Assembly: GCA_030679635.1 (NCBI GenBank)
Contig: JAUXSZ010000003.1
Location: 1-7,265 of the forward strand
From: Sulfuricurvum sp.
Lineage (GTDB): Bacteria > Campylobacterota > Campylobacteria > Campylobacterales > Sulfurimonadaceae
DNA: 7,265 bases
Direction of reading: 5' to 3'
In this document: piece after piece, positions 1 through 5,659 of the stretch
How the letters are laid out: each line of letters opens with the position of its first letter
Numbering within the stretch: position 1 is the stretch's first letter
Made by a program: the position numbers and the translations under genes
The notes under the pieces: generated by a model
Seen by the model: the letters and a program-made list of their open reading frames with translations, nothing else
Databases searched by the model: none
What the model was told of the DNA's origin: nothing

Positions 1-1
1 A

Positions 2-967
2 TATATCAACATTGATGCATTTGATATCATGTGCCAAAATATCCTTGACCGTCTTCATTCAATCAACTATGAAATTGATGGGATCACGATTTTCATTACC
101 TTCAGTATGGGAGCTGACATCTGTTTCGACAGTGGATGTGATTTGATCGGACGTGCGGATATGGCACTAAAAACAGCCAAAAAGCGCGGCTTAACATTGG
201 TTAAATATCACGATTCACTCCACATCAAAGAAGAGTATCTCAATAATATCTCATGGAGCAAAAAGCTGAAAGAGGCGATTGACAACCAACAATTTGAGCT
301 TTACTACCAAGGAATTCATGAGGCAACAACCCAGAATATCTATGAGTATGAAGCCCTCATACGCATTATCGACAAAGAGGGGACAGTTATATCCCCTGCT
401 TCTTTTTTAGAAATCGCAAAGAAATCACGCCTTTATATCCACATTACCGATTTCGTTATTCGTCAAATATTTGAACAGTTACGGACAACCCCTCACCGCT
501 ACTCTATCAATCTCTCCGTAGATGATATTCTCAATCCAAAAACTCAGACCATGCTCTATGAACTTCTTACTGAATATCCAGTAGGAAATAGACTAATTTT
601 TGAGATTTTAGAAAGTGAAGGGATTGAAAATTATCAAGAAGTATCCGCATTCATTACTCATGTAAAAAAGTATGGATGCAAAATAGCGATTGATGATTTT
701 GGTACCGGCTATTCCAACTTTGCCCATATCATGAAGCTGAATGTTGACTTTATTAAAATTGACGGTTCTCTTATCAAACGTCTTGACCTCGATCTGGGTG
801 CGCAGAATATTGTCCATACCATTGTCGAGTTTGCACATCGTCTTAATATCAAAACGGTTGCTGAATTCGTCTGTTCCCAAGATATCTACAATAAGTGCCG
901 CGATATAGGGATAGATTATTTACAAGGCTATTATCTAAGCGAGCCAAAACCCGGTTCAGAAATTTAA
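2..967 (+). CDS. GGDEF-EAL cyclic-di-GMP signalling protein, C-terminal part (5' end outside the window)
   Basis: The frame is open to the left edge, so the first ATG (position 29) is probably internal and the residues below are numbered from it. Residues 1-60 look like the end of a GGDEF domain: the strand ending in FSMGAD and the GRADMALKTAKKRG helix match the region after the GGDEF signature, which would lie upstream, so cyclase activity cannot be judged. A linker leads to a complete EAL domain at about 75-310. Visible catalytic or metal-binding residues are E108 (EAL), N161 (INLS), E192 (FEILES), D222 and D223 (DDFGTGYS), K243 (IKID), E279 (TVAEF) and Q299 (LQGYYLS). EAL domains hydrolyse c-di-GMP to pGpG, and this set predicts an active phosphodiesterase. 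Small departures are YQGI in place of the usual QPI and C282 where many homologues have Glu. Any sensor or membrane part would be upstream, so the signal is unknown. Confidence 0.93.
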   Translation, partial: YINIDAFDIMCQNILDRLHSINYEIDGITIFITFSMGADICFDSGCDLIGRADMALKTAKKRGLTLVKYHDSLHIKEEYLNNISWSKKLKEAIDNQQFELYYQGIHEATTQNIYEYEALIRIIDKEGTVISPASFLEIAKKSRLYIHITDFVIRQIFEQLRTTPHRYSINLSVDDILNPKTQTMLYELLTEYPVGNRLIFEILESEGIENYQEVSAFITHVKKYGCKIAIDDFGTGYSNFAHIMKLNVDFIKIDGSLIKRLDLDLGAQNIVHTIVEFAHRLNIKTVAEFVCSQDIYNKCRDIGIDYLQGYYLSEPKPGSEI

Positions 968-989
968 CGCCCGCTCTTTTAGCCAACTT

Positions 990-1025
990 TCTCCTTCCTT
1001 GTGGTACGCTATAAGCCAAAGGAGA
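990..1025 (+). promoter_or_regulatory. Possible hairpin masking the ppsA ribosome binding site
   Basis: TCTCCTT at 990-996 is the exact reverse complement of AAGGAGA at 1019-1025, which contains the ppsA Shine-Dalgarno core. A short inner stem (TGG 1002-1004 with CCA 1016-1018, plus a T-G wobble) can stack directly against it. If the transcript starts upstream of 990, this fold would hide the ribosome binding site. The pairing is visible in the sequence. A regulatory role is inference, because a pyrimidine run opposite a purine-rich SD is also easily produced by chance. Confidence 0.3.
1018..1024 (+). promoter_or_regulatory. Ribosome binding site of ppsA
   Basis: AAAGGAG lies five bases before the ATG at 1030, close to ideal spacing, and fixes that ATG as the start. 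The 62-base gap from the preceding stop holds no T-run terminator and no convincing promoter, so ppsA could be read from an upstream promoter or from a weak one not recognised here. Confidence 0.85.
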
Positions 1026-1029
1026 TACG

Positions 1030-3438
1030 ATGCAATTTGTCCGTTTTTTTGATGAAATTTCTAACAGTGATGTTTCTATTGTCGGTGGTAAAAATGCCAG
1101 CTTGGGTGAGATGTACCAGAATCTGACGGCTCATGGAATACGTGTCCCTTTTGGCTTTGCAACAACGGCGGAGGCGTACCGCACTTTTTTAAGCGAAAGC
1201 GGTATTAAAGCTTCGCTCATAGAATTGCTCGATGCCCTGGACGTCAATGATCTCAATTCCCTCTCAAATACTGCAGATGAAATCCGCAATCTTATTCTCA
1301 ATGCACCCTTTCCAAAACCATTATCAGACGCCATCGTGAAGGCCTATCACCAGTTATGCCGCCATTATGGTGTTGAGACGCTCGACGTCGCGGTTCGCTC
1401 TTCCGCAACAGCTGAAGATCTTCCAAATGCCAGTTTTGCAGGACAACAGGATAGTTTTTTAAATATTTCCGGCGAAGAGCCTCTGATTGAGCACATCCAA
1501 CGATGTTATGCATCCCTTTTTACCGATCGCGCGATCAGCTACCGTCATCGAAACGGATTTGATCATCTGAGCATCAATTTATGCGTTGGGGTCCAAAAAA
1601 TGGTCCGCAGTGACTGCTCATCCAGCGGTATCATGTTTACCATCGATCCTGACTCTGGCTTAGATACCCTCATTGTCATCAATGGCACTTGGGGATTGGG
1701 AGAGAACATCGTTGGAGGAAAAATTAATCCGGATGAATTTACCGTCTTCAAGCCAACATTAGAAACACATCAGACTATCCTCAAGCGTCAAATAGGGACA
1801 AAACTATTACAGATGATTTATGATCCTGAGAATCCGACCAAAACGATCAACATTAACACCCCTGAATCGTTACAAAATCAGTTTTGCCTTTCGGATGATG
1901 AAATTATGACCCTTGCTAAAAATGGTTATCTCATCGAACAGCATTATTCCAAATTGGCCGGCCATGACTCTCCTATGGATATCGAATGGGCGAAAGACGG
2001 ATTGGATGGGGAGCTCTACATTGTTCAAGCGCGTCCAGAAACGGTACAAAGCCGAAAAGAGAACAATTTTTCTCTCTCTACCTATGTCTTTGATGGAAAT
2101 CCGGTCAAGAAAAAACTTCTCAGCGGTACCGCGGTCGGAGAAAAAATCGGCAGTGGAAGAGTCCGTATTATTCATGACAGCAGCGAATTTCATCTTTTTC
2201 AGAAGGGGGAAGTGCTCGTAACTGACAATACCGATCCCTATTGGGAACCCATAATGGCAAAGGCCTCTGCCGTGATCACCAACCGTGGGGGACGAACCTG
2301 TCATGCCGCAATTGTGGCACGTGAAATTGGGGTCAGTGCCATCGTCGGAACATCGGAAGCTACCTCCCTCCTAAAAGATGGAGAAGAAATCACCATCAGC
2401 TGTGCAGAGGGGGACATCGGCTATGTCTATGAAGGGATTCTCCCCTTTCATGTTTATACCCTTGATCTAAACGATTTAGCAGAGCCCTATACCCGTCTTT
2501 ATATGAATATAGGCAATCCTCAAACCGCCTTTGCTCATGCGCAGCTCCCGAACCATGGTGTTGGGCTCGCACGCATGGAGTTTGTCATTAACAATACCAT
2601 CAAGGCGCACCCTCTCGCGCTGATCGATCTAATGGAGGGAAAAGCGACTCTTGATGAGAACCTTATTCGCCCCCTGATGGCTGGATATAAGGATCCTAAA
2701 CATTTCTTTCAATCCAAGATTATGGAAGGGATCGGAACCATTTGTGCCGCGTTTTCTCCCAAGCCGGTCATTGTCCGAACCAGTGATTTTAAATCCAACG
2801 AATACCGTCACATGATCGGCGGCGAAGCGTATGAAAAAAACGAAGAAAACCCGATGATCGGCTTTCGCGGAGCCTCTCGCTATACCTCTGAACTCTACCG
2901 TAAAGCATTCGAATGGGAATGCGAAGCCTTGCGTAAAGTTCGTGATGAGATGGGTTTGATCAATATGCAGTTAATGCTTCCCTTCGTCCGGACCCCTCAG
3001 GAAGGACGTGATGCCATAGCCATCATGAATACACAAGGGCTGATACAAGGAGCCAATGGACTTAAAATCTATGCCATGTGTGAAATTCCGAGCAACGTCA
3101 TTCTCGCCGATGAATTTTTGGAAGTATTCGACGGCTACAGTATCGGATCCAATGATTTAACACAGCTCGTCCTTGGCGTTGACCGTGACAGTGAATTGGT
3201 CTCCTCTATTTTCGATGAGCGTAATGAAGCCGTCAAACGGATGATCAAGATGGCCATTGTTGCCTGTAAAAAAAAGGGAAAGTATATCGGTATCTGCGGC
3301 CAGGCCCCTTCTGATTATCCCGAAATCACCCGGTTCCTGATTGAAGCGGGGATTGATTCGATTTCTCTGAATCCCGATTCCATTGTTAAGATGTGGAAGC
3401 TTGTAGTGGAGTTTGAAAATTCTTTTATCGAAGGGTGA
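1030..3438 (+). CDS. ppsA: Phosphoenolpyruvate synthase (pyruvate, water dikinase)
   Basis: This cytoplasmic enzyme makes PEP, AMP and phosphate from pyruvate, ATP and water, the entry step to gluconeogenesis. It is 802 residues long; the E. coli enzyme has 792. The N-terminal ATP-grasp-like domain (about 1-345) begins with VGGKNASLGEM, contains AVRSSATAEDLPNASFAGQQ (121-140), and ends in EWAKDGLDGELYIVQARPE. The swivelling phosphohistidine domain (about 360-465) holds GGRTCHAAIVARE with His425 as the phosphoryl carrier. The C-terminal PEP/pyruvate barrel (about 480-800) shows GLARMEF, VRTSDFKSNEYR, GFRGASRY, IGSNDLTQLVLGVDRDS and GICGQAPSDYPE, with Cys756 at the position of the E. coli catalytic Cys. 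Thr423, two residues before the His, matches the Thr phosphorylated by the regulatory PSRP enzyme in E. coli. In an autotroph using the reductive TCA cycle it would send pyruvate into sugars; that role is inferred. The gene appears intact and its last 14 bp overlap flgS tail-to-tail. Confidence 0.98.
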   Translation: MQFVRFFDEISNSDVSIVGGKNASLGEMYQNLTAHGIRVPFGFATTAEAYRTFLSESGIKASLIELLDALDVNDLNSLSNTADEIRNLILNAPFPKPLSDAIVKAYHQLCRHYGVETLDVAVRSSATAEDLPNASFAGQQDSFLNISGEEPLIEHIQRCYASLFTDRAISYRHRNGFDHLSINLCVGVQKMVRSDCSSSGIMFTIDPDSGLDTLIVINGTWGLGENIVGGKINPDEFTVFKPTLETHQTILKRQIGTKLLQMIYDPENPTKTININTPESLQNQFCLSDDEIMTLAKNGYLIEQHYSKLAGHDSPMDIEWAKDGLDGELYIVQARPETVQSRKENNFSLSTYVFDGNPVKKKLLSGTAVGEKIGSGRVRIIHDSSEFHLFQKGEVLVTDNTDPYWEPIMAKASAVITNRGGRTCHAAIVAREIGVSAIVGTSEATSLLKDGEEITISCAEGDIGYVYEGILPFHVYTLDLNDLAEPYTRLYMNIGNPQTAFAHAQLPNHGVGLARMEFVINNTIKAHPLALIDLMEGKATLDENLIRPLMAGYKDPKHFFQSKIMEGIGTICAAFSPKPVIVRTSDFKSNEYRHMIGGEAYEKNEENPMIGFRGASRYTSELYRKAFEWECEALRKVRDEMGLINMQLMLPFVRTPQEGRDAIAIMNTQGLIQGANGLKIYAMCEIPSNVILADEFLEVFDGYSIGSNDLTQLVLGVDRDSELVSSIFDERNEAVKRMIKMAIVACKKKGKYIGICGQAPSDYPEITRFLIEAGIDSISLNPDSIVKMWKLVVEFENSFIEG

Positions 3439-4411
3439 TGATAAACCCTTTGCGCCCGCTGGTGCAAAGCTCGACATTTCCGCCGTGAGCAGTAGCAATG
3501 TTCTTGGCCAGTACCAATCCTAGCCCATTCCCTTTCTCTTTGGTGCTTTCAAACGCTTCAAAGAGGAGTTTTTCATTGACGATCCCAATACCGCTATCGT
3601 AAATGGCGAAGCGATGGAATCCGTCTACATGGCTATACACTATCTCAACACTCCCCTCTTCGCTCTCCTCATCAAGCTCAATCGCATCGATCGCATTAAA
3701 GACAAAATTGGAAAAAAGCATCCCCAACAAATCCAAATCCCCCTGCAGCACAAAATCCTCTTCGGGAAACTGAAAATGGATCTCTTTGGCATAGCTGTAA
3801 TATCCGATTGCATTTTTGAGTTCATTACGGATAATACTCCATTGCAGAGGAGTTTTTTGGGTACTGATCCCTTTGGAAAACATCAATGTCGCTTTGATAA
3901 TCCGCTCAATACGGTAGAGTGATTTTTGTATCTCTGCAACAATTGGCTTATTCTCTTCAATTACCCGCTTCATCAATGTCGATGCCAGCAGTGCAATCGA
4001 CCCGATAGGATTGCGGATTTCATGGCTTAGGTGTGCGGCCATCTGCCCCATCGTCGCGAGGTTTTCTTTACGCTTTTGTTCGGTGATATCGGTCGCACTG
4101 AAAAGCTGTTTCTCATTATGTAGCGCTGATTTGATCACATAGGAGCGCTCCTGAAAAGTCACCTCATAATCTTGTTCATCCCAGCGCAGCGTTTCGAATA
4201 ACCCTCCCAGCCCTTTACCCTGCGAATTTTGCAAGAAGATCGAACCGTCCAATTCAACAATCCAAATAGCATTGGGCAAAAACTCGATGACCTGCTCGAT
4301 GGTTGATTGCAAATAATCATACGACTGACGCAGAGCTACGTATTCCTCTTCGACTTTATAGGTTTGATCGATAAGGGCTTTTAGCTCTTCGGCTGAAATC
4401 ATCTCTGCCAT
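3425..4411 (-). CDS. flgS: Soluble sensor histidine kinase, FlgS-type (flagellar gene control)
   Basis: This 328-residue NtrB-like kinase has no signal peptide or membrane segment, so it should be cytoplasmic. Residues 10-40 look like a short coiled helix. About 41-112 form a PAS-like sensor ending in FSATDITEQKRKE, the usual PAS-to-kinase junction. The H-box MAAHLSHEIRNPIG places the phospho-accepting residue at His130. The ATPase domain has N239 (FNAIDAI), the G1 box DSGIGI (272-277), FEAFESTK and the G2 box GNGLGLVLAK (294-303). The H-box region through IERIIKATLMFSKGIS resembles Campylobacter and Helicobacter FlgS, which phosphorylates the sigma-54 activator FlgR to switch on rod, hook and other middle flagellar genes. 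No flgR or other flagellar gene is in the window, so the name rests on sequence recall; another NtrB-like kinase is the alternative. The ATG overlaps the apeB stop (TAATG) and has no clear SD, suggesting translational coupling. Met4 (4400-4402) is a possible alternative start. Confidence 0.85.
   Translation of the reverse strand: MAEMISAEELKALIDQTYKVEEEYVALRQSYDYLQSTIEQVIEFLPNAIWIVELDGSIFLQNSQGKGLGGLFETLRWDEQDYEVTFQERSYVIKSALHNEKQLFSATDITEQKRKENLATMGQMAAHLSHEIRNPIGSIALLASTLMKRVIEENKPIVAEIQKSLYRIERIIKATLMFSKGISTQKTPLQWSIIRNELKNAIGYYSYAKEIHFQFPEEDFVLQGDLDLLGMLFSNFVFNAIDAIELDEESEEGSVEIVYSHVDGFHRFAIYDSGIGIVNEKLLFEAFESTKEKGNGLGLVLAKNIATAHGGNVELCTSGRKGFIITLR
3429..3469. other. Two overlapping alternative hairpins at the ppsA/flgS convergent 3' ends
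   Basis: Hairpin A pairs CGAAGGGT (3429-3436) with ACCCTTTG (3445-3452), with one G-T wobble and an 8-base loop spanning the end of the ppsA stop codon. Hairpin B pairs CTTTGCGCC (3448-3456) with GGTGCAAAG (3461-3469), with one wobble and a 4-base loop. They share 3448-3452, so they cannot form together. Neither is followed by a T-run on either strand, so they are not canonical intrinsic terminators. They could protect or end transcripts, but that is inference, and the stretch is also coding sequence for the last residues of FlgS. Confidence 0.35.
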
Positions 4412-5649
4412 TAAACATTGCCGATGTGAGAAAGAATTTTATACAGTCCGTAGGGATCTTCCGTTCCACAAAGCTCTCGAATCGAGTGCATCGCCAGTGT
4501 AGGAACCCCCACATCGATCGTTTCAATCCCCAAGCGGGTTGACGTGATGGGGCCGATCGTCGAACCGCATCCCATATCACTACGGGTAACAAAGGTTTGC
4601 GTCGCAACCCCTATGTCTTGGGCACATTGAACAAAGCGCCCCATCGTCCGTGATGATGTCGCATAGCGCTGATTGGCGTTGATCTTGATCGCCACTCCGA
4701 GATTTAGTAGCGGGGCATGTTCGCTTTCATGTTTAGAGGGGAAATTCGGATGCTGCGCATGGGCATTGTCGCAGGATACCATCATCGATGTGCGCATCAG
4801 TGTCGAAAACTCCTCACCTGCAATGCGGCGCAATACCTCTTCGACAAATGTCCCCCCTGCCCCTACATGAGAATCGCTTCCCACCTCTTCGTGATCCATA
4901 CACGTAAGCATCATCGGATTTCCAGTGTGTATGAGGGCTTGAAGCCCCACATAACAGCTAAGCAGATTGTCCAAACGAGAACAGGAGACAAACTCTTCGT
5001 GAATACCGAGAAAGGCCCCTTTTTGCACATCGTAAAAACTCAGCTCATGGGCGAGCAGTTTTCCGCTGTTCGCGCCCACTTCCTCCACTATCCACGACTC
5101 GAAATCAAATTCTTCGCCGCACGCGATCAACGGGACAATATCAGTCTGCGCATTGATCGAGCGATTGGTGTTCGCCTCACGGTCGAGGTGTATCGCAAGG
5201 GAAGAGACGATCCCGATAGGTCGCTTGATATCCATCAGCTTCTCACGGCGCACGCCAAGGCTATCCAAATAAACAATCCGTCCCGCAAGACTCAAATCAC
5301 GGTCAAACCAAGGGTTAAGCAATACTCCGCCATACGGCTCCACACCAAAACGGATCGTCCCGGCACTCTTGGTCACCGGATTGGGTTTGAGACGCAGATG
5401 GGGAGAATCGGTATGCGCCCCGACGATCGTATATCCTTTATCGGGAGACGGAGGATAGGTGAAGGCTATGATTGAAGAGTCATTACGGGTCACATAGTAA
5501 CCGTTTCCCTCTACCAATTTCCATTTTTCGCACTCGTCCAGTTTTTCGTACCCTGCGTCTTCCAACGCGATTCCCATTTGTCCCACCGCATGAAACGGCG
5601 TCGGCGACGCGTCGATAAATTGGATCAGTTTTTCGTTAAATTCACGCAT
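4411..5649 (-). CDS. apeB: M18 family zinc aminopeptidase (aspartyl aminopeptidase type)
   Basis: This cytoplasmic metallo-aminopeptidase removes N-terminal residues from peptides; family members often prefer acidic residues, but specificity cannot be read from the sequence. At 412 residues it is close to the usual M18 length. The two-metal site is visible: His79 (VGAHTDSPHLRLKP), Asp227 (SCSRLDNL), the glutamate pair at 254-255 (CMDHEEVGS), Asp294 (SCDNAHAQHPN) and His388 (VPTLAMHSIREL). LNPWFDRDLSLAGR (111-124) and GCGSTIGPITSTRLGI (360-375) are further family signatures. The start is set by AGGAG five bases upstream. The gene begins 8 bases after the dnaE stop and ends within the flgS start codon, so it is the middle gene of a dnaE-apeB-flgS cluster. 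It probably serves peptide recycling and has no evident link to replication or motility beyond shared transcription. No key residue appears missing. Confidence 0.95.
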   Translation of the reverse strand: MREFNEKLIQFIDASPTPFHAVGQMGIALEDAGYEKLDECEKWKLVEGNGYYVTRNDSSIIAFTYPPSPDKGYTIVGAHTDSPHLRLKPNPVTKSAGTIRFGVEPYGGVLLNPWFDRDLSLAGRIVYLDSLGVRREKLMDIKRPIGIVSSLAIHLDREANTNRSINAQTDIVPLIACGEEFDFESWIVEEVGANSGKLLAHELSFYDVQKGAFLGIHEEFVSCSRLDNLLSCYVGLQALIHTGNPMMLTCMDHEEVGSDSHVGAGGTFVEEVLRRIAGEEFSTLMRTSMMVSCDNAHAQHPNFPSKHESEHAPLLNLGVAIKINANQRYATSSRTMGRFVQCAQDIGVATQTFVTRSDMGCGSTIGPITSTRLGIETIDVGVPTLAMHSIRELCGTEDPYGLYKILSHIGNV

Positions 5650-5654
5650 GATAG

Positions 5655-5659
5655 CTCCT
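5655..5659 (-). promoter_or_regulatory. Ribosome binding site of apeB, overlapping the dnaE stop codon
   Basis: On the minus strand AGGAG lies five bases before the apeB ATG (5647-5649). Its first two bases are the last two of the dnaE TAG stop (5658-5660). A ribosome finishing dnaE therefore covers the apeB initiation site, which favours coupled translation. Confidence 0.85.

Noticed and set aside
29..31. ATG at 29 as the true start of the EAL gene
   Set aside because: The frame is open upstream to the window edge, the residues before it continue a GGDEF-domain helix, and no SD precedes it.
1010..1015. TATAAG as a -10 promoter element for ppsA
   Set aside because: Transcription would start around 1021, inside the Shine-Dalgarno sequence, which would remove or truncate the ribosome binding site; no -35 support.
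1525..1536. Perfect 12-bp palindrome GATCGCGCGATC, considered as a protein-binding site
   Set aside because: It is within ppsA coding sequence, far from any promoter and present once; kept only as part of the CGATCG observation.
1870..2304. Open frame of 144 codons on the minus strand inside ppsA
   Set aside because: It lies antisense to the conserved phosphohistidine region of PpsA and has no family resemblance or start signals; a shadow frame.
4717..5475. Long open frame (252 codons) on the plus strand inside apeB
   Set aside because: It is antisense to a strongly conserved M18 peptidase. Its translation has no recognisable motif and low-complexity Arg/His-rich stretches typical of a shadow frame, and there is no ribosome binding site.
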